From positions 1-5,341 of the forward strand of contig BJHC01000112.1 of the NCBI GenBank assembly GCA_014191535.1: 5,341 nt of DNA, read 5' to 3'. The notes beneath the pieces were generated by a model. It saw nothing but the letters and a program-made list of their open reading frames with translations, had not been told where the DNA came from and made no database searches. How positions within the stretch are numbered: position 1 is the first letter of the stretch; the number at the start of each line of letters is the position of its first letter. Below are positions 1 to 5,341 of the stretch, piece by piece. The translations under genes were made by a program, and so were the position numbers. This DNA comes from Cyanobium sp. Its GTDB lineage: Bacteria > Cyanobacteriota > Cyanobacteriia > PCC-6307 > Cyanobiaceae.

Positions 1-208
1 CCCGGTGGCCTCCCTGGCCCGCCTGACCCGTTGGTTCGAGATCACCGTGGTGAAGGGCCTGGTGGATGGGGTGGGGCGCCTGTCGCTCACCACCGCCGAA
101 GGGCTGAAGCTGAGCGTGAGCGGCCAGCTGCAGAGCTACGTGCTCACCCTGATCGTGGCGATCGTGCTGCTGCTCGGCGGCCTGCAGGTGCTGCGGGGGG
201 TGGGCTGA
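1..208 (+). CDS. ndhF: NDH-1 subunit NdhF, C-terminal fragment (CO2-uptake type by context)
   Basis: This is the 3' end of a gene cut by the left edge; the frame is open from base 2, so the GTG at position 5 is an internal valine codon and not a start. About 68 residues remain. They contain a Trp-Phe-Glu segment, an amphipathic stretch, an SGQLQSYV motif typical of the C-terminus of NdhF/NuoL-type antiporter-like subunits, and a final strongly hydrophobic helix (roughly the last 25 residues) ending in GVG. NdhF is a membrane proton-pumping subunit of the thylakoid NDH-1 complex. In CO2-uptake complexes it also forms the docking surface for the Cup/Chp protein. The ndhD and chpX genes directly downstream argue for an NdhF3/NdhF4 form rather than respiratory NdhF1; the fragment alone cannot decide this. 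The family call is fairly firm and the paralogue call is inferred. Confidence 0.8.
   Translation, partial: PVASLARLTRWFEITVVKGLVDGVGRLSLTTAEGLKLSVSGQLQSYVLTLIVAIVLLLGGLQVLRGVG
195..204 (+). promoter_or_regulatory. weak G-rich ribosome binding site for ndhD
   Basis: A G-run followed by TGGG sits inside the last codons of ndhF and ends 8 nt before the ndhD ATG at 213. It resembles the extended Shine-Dalgarno GGAGGTGA with mismatches. No better site is seen, so ndhD is probably translated by coupling to ndhF termination 4 nt upstream. Confidence 0.35.
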
Positions 209-212
209 GCCG

Positions 213-1730
213 ATGTTGTTATCCCTGCTGCTGCTGATTCCCTTCCTGGGAACCCTGGCCCTGCTGCTCTGGCCCGGCAGCCCCAGCCCCGTGCGGCTGC
301 GCCTGATCACCATCGCCATCCTGGTGCTGCAGCTGGGGGTGAGCCTGGCGGTGGCCTGGGCCTTTGATCCCGCCCTGCCCGGCATGCAGCTGCAGGAGCA
401 CCACGCCTGGGTGCCCGGCATCGGCCTCGATTACGCCCTCGGCATCGACGGCCTGTCGCTGCCCCTGGTGCTGATCAACAGCGGGCTCACGCTGGTGTCG
501 GCGGTGATCACCCGCGACCTCGACAAGCGGCCGCGCATCTACTTCGCGATGTTGCTGCTGATCACCGGTGCGGTGAACGGCGCCTTCCTGTCCGAAAACC
601 TGCTGCTCTTCTTCCTCTTCTATGAGCTGGAGCTGATCCCGCTGTGGTTGCTGGTGTCGGTGTGGGGCGGGGTGAACCGCGCCTACGCCGCCACCAAGTT
701 TCTGATCTTCACGGCCATCTCCGGGATGCTGATCCTGGGGGCATTCCTGGGGCTGGCCCTGCTCACCGGCAGTGTCGACTTCAGCCTCACGCCGGTGCTG
801 AGCGAGCGGCTGGCCATGGGCGGGCAGCTGTGGTTGCTGGGGGCCTTGCTGATCGGCTTCGGCATCAAGATCCCCCTGGTGCCCCTGCACAACTGGCTGC
901 CCGATACCCACACCCAAGCCTCCACGCCGGTGTCGGTGCTGCTGGCGGGGGTGCTGCTCAAACTCGGCACCTACGGGATGCTGCGGTTCGGGCTGCAGCT
1001 GTTCCCCGAGGCCTGGGCCAAGCTGGCCCCCGCCCTGGCCATCTGGGCCGCCATTTCGGTGCTCTATGGGTCCCTGGCGGCCATCGCCCAGACCGACATG
1101 AAGCGCATGGTGGCCTACAGCTCCGTGGGCCACATGGGTTACGTGCTGCTGGCCGCCGCGGCCGACACGCCGGTGAGCCTGCTGGGGGCGGTGTTCCAGA
1201 TGGTGAGCCACGGCCTGATCTCGGCCCTGCTGTTCCTGCTGGTGGGCATCGTCTACCGCAAAACCGGCACCCGGGATCTGGAGGTGCTGCGGGGCCTGCT
1301 CAATCCGGAGAAGGGTCTGCCCTTTACCGGCTCGCTGATGATCGTGGCGGTGATGGCCAGCGCCGGCCTGCCTGGCATGGCGGGCTTCATCTCCGAATTC
1401 CTGGTGTTCCGCGGCAGCATCACCGTGTTCCCGCTGGCCACGCTGCTGTCGATGGTGGGATCGGGCCTCACCGCCGTGTATTTCCTACTGCTGGTGAACC
1501 GCGCCTTCTTCGGCCGGCTGGCGATCACACCGCCCAGCGGTGATGCGGTAGAGGATGCCCGCCTGGATGTGCAGCTGGCGCCCGTGGCCTCCCGCGAAAC
1601 CATTCCCGCCATTGCCCTGGTGGCCGGCGTGGTGCTGCTGGGGCTGGTGCCCAGCAGCCTGGGGCGCATCAGCGAGGTGGCCACCACCGCCCTGGCGGCG
1701 ATCACGGCCCTGCCCACGGGGGTGAGCTGA
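213..1730 (+). CDS. ndhD: NDH-1 subunit NdhD (NdhD3/NdhD4 type, CO2 uptake)
   Basis: A complete 505-residue antiporter-like membrane subunit of NDH-1, related to NuoM; the length is normal for the family. About fourteen hydrophobic segments are visible, the first at residues 1-20 and the last near 463-484. Key family features are present: the FYELELIP segment with Glu138 and Glu140 in a membrane helix, Lys219 in GFGIKIP followed by HNWLPDTH (226-233), Lys250 in the LLKLGTYG helix, DMKRMVAYSS (295-304), and GLPGMAGFISEF with Glu395. These match the acidic and lysine residues of the proton channel in NuoM-type subunits. The protein acts in the thylakoid membrane. The gene starts 4 nt after ndhF and ends 1 nt before chpX, which marks it as the NdhD of a CO2-hydrating complex rather than NdhD1/D2. 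The D3 versus D4 choice is not settled here; alpha-cyanobacteria usually have the copy annotated ndhD4. No truncation or odd composition is seen. Confidence 0.93.
   Translation: MLLSLLLLIPFLGTLALLLWPGSPSPVRLRLITIAILVLQLGVSLAVAWAFDPALPGMQLQEHHAWVPGIGLDYALGIDGLSLPLVLINSGLTLVSAVITRDLDKRPRIYFAMLLLITGAVNGAFLSENLLLFFLFYELELIPLWLLVSVWGGVNRAYAATKFLIFTAISGMLILGAFLGLALLTGSVDFSLTPVLSERLAMGGQLWLLGALLIGFGIKIPLVPLHNWLPDTHTQASTPVSVLLAGVLLKLGTYGMLRFGLQLFPEAWAKLAPALAIWAAISVLYGSLAAIAQTDMKRMVAYSSVGHMGYVLLAAAADTPVSLLGAVFQMVSHGLISALLFLLVGIVYRKTGTRDLEVLRGLLNPEKGLPFTGSLMIVAVMASAGLPGMAGFISEFLVFRGSITVFPLATLLSMVGSGLTAVYFLLLVNRAFFGRLAITPPSGDAVEDARLDVQLAPVASRETIPAIALVAGVVLLGLVPSSLGRISEVATTALAAITALPTGVS
1718..1725 (+). 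promoter_or_regulatory. ribosome binding site for chpX, overlapping the ndhD end
   Basis: GGGGGTGA differs by one base from the extended Shine-Dalgarno GGAGGTGA and ends 6 nt before the chpX ATG at 1732. It lies within the final codons of ndhD. Together with the 1-nt spacing between stop and start, this supports the 1732 start and translational coupling. Confidence 0.5.
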
Positions 1731-1731
1731 G

Positions 1732-2874
1732 ATGCCGATCATCCCCGCCGAGCTGGTTCACGCCAACCTCTCAATCGATCGCGAGGAGGTGCAACGGCGC
1801 CTGCTGGCCGGGGAAACCCTGCTGCAGGACACCCCCGATCACCTGCTGGAGGTGGTGGATGTGCTCAAGAGCTACGGCGAGGTGCTGGACGCCTACAGCA
1901 TCAACCTGATCTACCAGGCGGAACGGCAGTTCCTGAATCCGGTGCCGATCTTCAAGTACCTCGACGGCGACCACAGCCCCGCCAAGATCTGGCGCCACCT
2001 CAACCACGACCGCATCAATTTCGAATACGCGGAGTACTGCCAGAAGGCGATGTTTTGGCATGCCACCGGCGGCATGGATGCCTATTTCGACTCCGAGGCC
2101 TTCGCCGACAACTGCCGCCGGATCATCGCCGCCAAGCGCCGCCGGGATCCGCTGCTGGCCCTGCTCAACCCCCTCTTCCCCGGGTTCCTGCCGGAGCTGA
2201 TCCGCTCCGCCGCCACCACCCATGCCCTGGGGCAGTTCTGGCGGGTGATGAGCGATCTGTTCCTCGATCTGGCCGCCGCAGAAGCCGACGGGCGCGTGCG
2301 CAGCATCCCGGCGGTGGTGGACTTCATCAAGGACGGCCTCGTGGCCGCCGCCGCCAACCCGATTCGCTATGGGGTGACCATCGGCGGTGAGCATTTCTGG
2401 GTGCTGCCCCCGGAGGCGGGCCTCACCTTCCTGGTGGATGTGGCCGTGCCCTATGTGGAGGCGGTGTTCCTGCGGGGCATGCCCTTCCTGGGCACCGTGA
2501 GCTTCAACGCCCAGGCCCAGCAGATCTCCCCCGACCAGGCCCAGTTCACCTACGGGGCCCTCTACGCCGATCCGCTGCCGAGCATGGGGTCCGGCATCCC
2601 CCCCAGCCTGCTGATGCAGGACATGTACCGCCACCTGCCGGAGCGGCTCCACCAGTGGTATCGGGAGCGCACCCGGGGCGAGGGGGACGTGCGCGTGAAA
2701 ATCTGCATGAGCTTCCAGAAATCGATGTTCTGCGTCACCAACGCGGCCATCAACGGCACCATGCCCCACCCGCTCGACAGCACCGATCCGGCGGCCCGGG
2801 CCGCCAACGAGGCCTATGCCGGTGCCTGGGCCCAGCGGCTGGGGGTCGCCCGCACCGACTGCCTGGCGGGCTGA
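1732..2874 (+). CDS. chpX: CO2 hydration protein ChpX/CupB of NDH-1
   Basis: A complete 380-residue protein of the cyanobacterial CO2 hydration family (ChpX/ChpY, also called CupB/CupA). It has no signal peptide or membrane helix and is expected to sit on the cytoplasmic side of the NDH-1 membrane arm, docked on NdhF/NdhD, where it converts CO2 to bicarbonate. Recognisable family segments are ERQFLNPVPIFKYL (64-77), a His/Arg-rich stretch WRHLNHDRINFEY (87-99), KAMFWHATGGMDAYF (105-119), NPIRYGVTIGGEHFWVLPP (209-227), and KICMSFQKSMFCVTNAAING (323-342). Cup proteins are known to carry a zinc site resembling carbonic anhydrase; H89, H92, R94, E98 and H110 are candidates that I infer from position only. 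The gene follows ndhD by 1 nt, as in ndhF-ndhD-cup operons. ChpX/CupB (the constitutive, lower-affinity form) is preferred over ChpY/CupA because of the alpha-carboxysome context and the shorter length, but this paralogue choice needs a tree. Confidence 0.9.
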   Translation: MPIIPAELVHANLSIDREEVQRRLLAGETLLQDTPDHLLEVVDVLKSYGEVLDAYSINLIYQAERQFLNPVPIFKYLDGDHSPAKIWRHLNHDRINFEYAEYCQKAMFWHATGGMDAYFDSEAFADNCRRIIAAKRRRDPLLALLNPLFPGFLPELIRSAATTHALGQFWRVMSDLFLDLAAAEADGRVRSIPAVVDFIKDGLVAAAANPIRYGVTIGGEHFWVLPPEAGLTFLVDVAVPYVEAVFLRGMPFLGTVSFNAQAQQISPDQAQFTYGALYADPLPSMGSGIPPSLLMQDMYRHLPERLHQWYRERTRGEGDVRVKICMSFQKSMFCVTNAAINGTMPHPLDSTDPAARAANEAYAGAWAQRLGVARTDCLAG

Positions 2875-2886
2875 GGGTGCCGATCT

Positions 2887-2890
2887 AGGG
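2887..2890 (+). promoter_or_regulatory. weak Shine-Dalgarno for acRAF
   Basis: AGGG lies 7 nt before the ATG at 2898, in the 23-nt gap after chpX. It is a short and weak match, but the spacing is good and it supports the chosen start. No promoter elements can be picked out in this gap. Confidence 0.3.
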
Positions 2891-2897
2891 TCGATCC

Positions 2898-3152
2898 ATG
2901 GAGCACCAGTGGAACCCGCGCCCCAAACCCGATCGGGTGGAGTGGCTTGAGCGCCGCATCGAGTTCGAGGATTACGCCAGCAACCGGGAATTCCTCGACC
3001 GGCTCAATGATTTCTGCGAGCAGCAGGGGCGCTACCCCGATATCAGCTTCGGGCGTACTTACGTAAACATCACCCTGCGGGCCGAGGGCGATGCGGCGCC
3101 CATCGGCGAGGCTGATCACGCCTTTGCGGCGGCGATCGATGGGCTCGTCTGA
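2898..3152 (+). CDS. alpha-carboxysome Rubisco assembly factor, degenerate pterin-4a-carbinolamine dehydratase fold (acRAF)
   Basis: A small 84-residue soluble protein that reads as a pterin-4a-carbinolamine dehydratase (PCD)-like domain: an N-terminal [14 protein letters not shown] segment (13-26), a helix with [12 protein letters not shown] (32-43), then [16 protein letters not shown] (45-60) as the central strand region, and a final helix with [10 protein letters not shown] (72-81). True PCD enzymes have a His-His-Pro motif where this protein has Arg45-Tyr46-Pro47, and a further conserved His after the following strand where Arg-Ala-Glu-Gly (61-64) is seen. The catalytic histidines are therefore missing. 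This is the pattern described for acRAF, a PCD-like protein of alpha-carboxysome loci that helps fold or assemble form IA Rubisco. The gene sits between chpX and cbbX, and its last 14 nt overlap the start of cbbX. The domain and context call is good; the chaperone role rests on family knowledge and was not seen directly. Confidence 0.82.
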   Translation: MEHQWNPRPKPDRVEWLERRIEFEDYASNREFLDRLNDFCEQQGRYPDISFGRTYVNITLRAEGDAAPIGEADHAFAAAIDGLV

Positions 3153-4116
3153 TCAACCCGACGCCGCGCGCGACGCCACACCCGACGGCACAGCCCCGCA
3201 GCCGGACAACACGCCGGTGAACCTCGAGGCCGCCTTTGAGGGGGCCCAGGTGCATGAGGTGCTGGAACAGCTGGATCGGGAACTGATTGGCCTGCAGCCG
3301 GTGAAAACCCGCATCCGCGAGATCGCTGCCCTGCTGGTGGTGGACCGGGCCCGCAAGCAGGTGGGGCTGGCCACCACGGCCCCCAGCCTGCACATGTCGT
3401 TCACCGGTCGCCCCGGCACCGGCAAGACCACGGTGGCGGAGCGCATGTCGCAGATCCTGCACCGCCTGGGTTACGTGCGCAAAGGCCATGTGGTCACGGC
3501 CACCCGCGACGACCTGGTGGGCCAGTACATCGGCCACACCGCCCCCAAGACCCGCGAAATGCTCAAGAAGGCGATGGGCGGGGTGCTGTTCATCGACGAG
3601 GCCTATTACCTCTACCGCCCCGAAAACGAGCGGGATTACGGCGCCGAGGCGATCGAAATCCTGCTGCAGGTGATGGAGAACAACCGCGACGATCTGGTGG
3701 TGATCTTCGCCGGCTACAAGGAGCGCATGGATGTCTTTTATCAGAGCAATCCAGGCCTCTCCTCGCGGGTGGCCAACCACATCGACTTCCCCGATTACAG
3801 CGCCGGCGAACTGCTGGCCATCGCACGGCTGATCCTGGCGGAGGAGAACTACCGCTTCAGCGAGGAGGCGTTGGCCGCCTTCGCCGATTACATCCAGCGG
3901 CGCATGCAGCTGCCGTTTTTCGCCAACGCCCGCTCGATCCGCAACGCCATCGACCGGGCCCGCATGCGCCAGGCCAACCGCCTGTTCAAGGGCATGGGCC
4001 AGGGGAGCCTCACCAAGCTCGACCTGATGACCCTCGAAGCGGAGGACATCACCGCCAGCCGCGTGTTCTCCGGCGAAGTGGAGGGGCTCGACCCCAGCCA
4101 GCCGATCACCGGCTAA
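3139..4116 (+). CDS. cbbX: Rubisco activase CbbX, AAA+ ATPase
   Basis: A complete AAA+ protein of 325 residues, close to the usual CbbX length of about 300. CbbX uses ATP to pull on the large Rubisco subunit and free active sites blocked by sugar phosphates such as RuBP. Visible motifs are Walker A GRPGTGKT (90-97), a pore-loop segment [10 protein letters not shown] (129-138), Walker [13 protein letters not shown] (148-159, Asp153 and Glu154), the [20 protein letters not shown] stretch (163-182), SNPGLSSRV with a likely arginine finger at Arg210, and the sensor-2 helix [12 protein letters not shown] (263-274). Conservation with proteobacterial CbbX is very high. Residues 1-27 are rich in Asp, Pro and Ala and look disordered. 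The ATG at 3139 is preferred over the in-frame ATG at 3091, because the extra 16 residues (Arg-rich) do not resemble CbbX and would deepen the overlap with acRAF to 62 nt. No strong Shine-Dalgarno precedes 3139, so coupling to acRAF translation is likely. Confidence 0.93.
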   Translation: MGSSDQPDAARDATPDGTAPQPDNTPVNLEAAFEGAQVHEVLEQLDRELIGLQPVKTRIREIAALLVVDRARKQVGLATTAPSLHMSFTGRPGTGKTTVAERMSQILHRLGYVRKGHVVTATRDDLVGQYIGHTAPKTREMLKKAMGGVLFIDEAYYLYRPENERDYGAEAIEILLQVMENNRDDLVVIFAGYKERMDVFYQSNPGLSSRVANHIDFPDYSAGELLAIARLILAEENYRFSEEALAAFADYIQRRMQLPFFANARSIRNAIDRARMRQANRLFKGMGQGSLTKLDLMTLEAEDITASRVFSGEVEGLDPSQPITG

Positions 4117-4121
4117 CGGCT

Positions 4122-4136
4122 CACCCCTAGCGGGTG
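4122..4136. terminator. short palindrome between convergent cbbX and dnaA
   Basis: CACCC-CTAGC-GGGTG can form a 5-bp stem with a 5-nt loop that spans the dnaA stop codon. A second 5-bp hairpin (arms 4100-4104 and 4110-4114) overlaps the end of cbbX. Neither is followed by a T-run on either strand, so classical intrinsic termination is doubtful. The position between convergent genes is the main reason to record it. Confidence 0.22.
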
Positions 4137-5341
4137 CGGCGGCGGGAATCGATCTGCAGCAGGTCGCGCACCTGCTGCACCTGGCGCCCCAGCTGCGGAT
4201 CGGCCCCCAGCTTCTTCTCGATCTGCTCCACGGCGTACATCACGGTGGAGTGGTCCTTGCCGCCGAATTCATCGCCGATGCGCGGCAGCGACAGATTGGT
4301 GCCCTGACGCATCAGGTACATGCCCACCTGACGCGCCTGGCTCACGGCCCGTTTGCGGCTGGGGCTCTTCATCTCCTCCACCGCCACACCGAACACCTCC
4401 GCCACCTTGTTGAGCACCTGGGCGGGGGTGACCTCCACCTCCACCCCGGCGGGATCCAGCATCGGCGCCACCGATTCCACCGTCATCGGCAGGCCGGTGA
4501 TCGACGCGAAGGCCACGGCGCGGGTGAGGGCCCCCTCCAGCTCGCGGATGTTGGAGGTGAAGCGGCCGGCCAGGTAGTGGATCAGGTCGCGGGGCAGGCT
4601 CACCTGCTCGTGCTCCGCCTTCTTGTGCAGGATCGCCATGCGGGTTTCCAGGTCGGGGGCCTGGATGTCGGCGATCAAGCCCATGGAGAAGCGGGAGATC
4701 AGACGCTCCTGCAGGCGGGGGATCTGGGAGGGGGGGCGATCGCTGGCGATCACGATCTGGCGACCCGCCTCATGCAGGGCGTTGAAGGTGTGGAAGAACT
4801 CCTCCTGGGTGTATTCCTTGCCCTCGATGAATTGAATGTCGTCCACCAGGATCAGATCGGCGGCGCGGTAGCGGTCCCGGAACTTCTGCATGCCGTCCTT
4901 GCGGATGGCCTGAATCAGATCGTTGGTGAAGGTTTCGGTGCTCACGTAGGCCACGCGGGCCTCCGGATCGATCTCCAGCCGGTAGTGGCCGATGGCCTGC
5001 ATCAGGTGGGTCTTGCCCAGGCCCACCCCACCGCAGATGAACAGGGGATTGAATTCGCGGCCGGGGGCCTCCGCCACCGCCAGGGCGGCCGCATGGGCCA
5101 TGCGGCTGTTGGGCCCCACCACGAAGCGATTGAACACGTAGCGGGGGTTCAGCCCCGGGGCCAGCTTGCGGGGGATCTCGCCGGTGGCGGTGACGGCCGG
5201 CAGGGGCGAGCGGCCGGCCGCCGCAGCTGGGGCATGGCCGTTGCCATTGCCGTTGGAAGCCTGGGCCAGGGGCGGCTCCCCATTCAGGGTCTGCAACCCC
5301 GGGGCCCCATCACCGCCGGCGGAGGTCTCCACGCTGACGGC
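4127..5341 (-). CDS. dnaA: chromosomal replication initiator DnaA, 5'-truncated by window edge
   Basis: The C-terminal 404 codons of DnaA, which binds DnaA boxes and melts the origin as an ATP-bound filament. The frame stays open to the right edge, so the GTG at 5332 is probably an internal codon, and domain I (helicase and self-interaction) lies outside. Residues are counted from that GTG. Residues 1-50 are the domain II linker, rich in Gly, Asn, Ala and Pro (NGNGNGH at 27-33). Domain III begins near [13 protein letters not shown] (61-73) and contains Walker [10 protein letters not shown] (101-109), Walker [10 protein letters not shown] (160-168), sensor 1 IVIASDRPP (193-201), box [12 protein letters not shown] (211-219), and sensor 2 NIRELEGAL (261-269). 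Domain IV has the DNA-binding helix-turn-helix and the signature [12 protein letters not shown] (356-367). The C-terminus is complete, ending in an Arg-rich tail. It converges on cbbX with 10 nt between stop codons. No degeneration is visible. Confidence 0.97.
   Translation of the reverse strand, partial: AVSVETSAGGDGAPGLQTLNGEPPLAQASNGNGNGHAPAAAAGRSPLPAVTATGEIPRKLAPGLNPRYVFNRFVVGPNSRMAHAAALAVAEAPGREFNPLFICGGVGLGKTHLMQAIGHYRLEIDPEARVAYVSTETFTNDLIQAIRKDGMQKFRDRYRAADLILVDDIQFIEGKEYTQEEFFHTFNALHEAGRQIVIASDRPPSQIPRLQERLISRFSMGLIADIQAPDLETRMAILHKKAEHEQVSLPRDLIHYLAGRFTSNIRELEGALTRAVAFASITGLPMTVESVAPMLDPAGVEVEVTPAQVLNKVAEVFGVAVEEMKSPSRKRAVSQARQVGMYLMRQGTNLSLPRIGDEFGGKDHSTVMYAVEQIEKKLGADPQLGRQVQQVRDLLQIDSRRRTR
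4736..4743. repeat. HIP1 palindrome GCGATCGC
   Basis: One exact copy of the octamer GCGATCGC, the highly iterated palindrome abundant in many cyanobacterial genomes. It lies inside dnaA, next to the sensor-1 codons. I found only this copy, so it is weak support for cyanobacterial origin; chance occurrence in GC-rich DNA is also possible. Confidence 0.4.

Noticed and set aside
5..208. Independent 67-residue membrane protein starting at GTG 5
   Set aside because: The frame is open to the window edge and the sequence matches the C-terminus of NdhF, so this is a cut gene and not a small one.
217..225. DnaA-box-like TTATCCCTG, considered as part of an origin because dnaA is nearby
   Set aside because: It matches the consensus only in the first six bases, stands alone, lies within ndhD codons and has no AT-rich stretch around it. 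No origin is visible in the window.
219..1211. Long open frame on the minus strand opposite ndhD (330 codons)
   Set aside because: Its product is extremely rich in Gln, His and Gly, which is what the antisense of Leu-rich CTG codons in a membrane protein gives. No domain is recognisable, and the plus-strand ndhD is certain.
644..1543. Plus-strand frame inside ndhD (299 codons)
   Set aside because: An out-of-frame shadow with Arg/Gly/His-rich, unstructured composition; the ndhD frame holds all the conserved motifs.
1771..2769. Long open frame on the minus strand opposite chpX (332 codons)
   Set aside because: Same effect of high GC: a His/Gly/Val-rich product with no recognisable motif, fully inside a confident gene.
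3091..3138. Upstream start for cbbX at ATG 3091
   Set aside because: It adds an Arg-rich stretch not seen in CbbX proteins, lies deep in acRAF, and has a GAGGG only 2 nt upstream, too close for a normal Shine-Dalgarno.
4730..4736. Seven-G run in dnaA as a possible frameshift or phase-variation site
   Set aside because: The frame is intact on both sides, and the run encodes the conserved DRPP of sensor 1 in an essential gene; short runs like this are expected at this GC.
1..5341. A previously undescribed system
   Set aside because: Every gene falls into a recognised family, and the order is in keeping with known alpha-cyanobacterial carbon-concentrating loci. I found no unexplained gene, array or repeat.

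Overview
The window is GC-rich and carries five genes on the plus strand followed by one gene that converges on them from the minus strand. The content points to an alpha-cyanobacterium of the Synechococcus/Cyanobium type. The plus-strand genes are a CO2-uptake NDH-1 module (ndhF, ndhD, chpX/cupB), an acRAF-type Rubisco assembly factor and a CbbX Rubisco activase. The last two usually accompany alpha-carboxysome (cso) clusters. The high GC fits Cyanobium-like or related freshwater/euryhaline lineages better than low-GC Prochlorococcus, but the species cannot be fixed from this window.

Layout: positions 1-208 hold the last 68 codons of an NdhF-type subunit, cut by the window edge. After 4 nt comes a complete ndhD (213-1730), and after 1 nt a complete chpX/cupB (1732-2874). 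A 23-nt gap leads to a small acRAF gene (2898-3152). cbbX (3139-4116) starts inside the end of acRAF. dnaA lies on the minus strand (4127-5341) and lacks its N-terminal domain because of the window edge. Only 10 nt separate the cbbX and dnaA stop codons. No stretch over 300 bases is without a gene, and no promoter is apparent in the short gaps, so the five plus-strand genes look like part of one transcript that begins upstream of the window.

Working together (family knowledge plus inference): NdhF, NdhD and the Cup/Chp protein form the specialised arm of a thylakoid NDH-1 complex that uses photosynthetic electron flow to hydrate CO2 to bicarbonate in the cytosol. The bicarbonate then enters carboxysomes, where carbonic anhydrase turns it back to CO2 for Rubisco. 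acRAF helps assemble Rubisco, and CbbX is an AAA+ motor that removes inhibitory sugar phosphates from Rubisco. The locus therefore joins carbon supply to Rubisco assembly and repair. dnaA, the replication initiator, is probably a neighbour without functional connection.

I see no evidence for a new kind of system. The points most worth checking are the loss of the pterin-dehydratase histidines in the acRAF protein, the overlap and disordered leader at the start of cbbX, and the candidate metal-site residues of ChpX. There are no tRNAs, rRNAs, mobile elements or CRISPR arrays that I can see.
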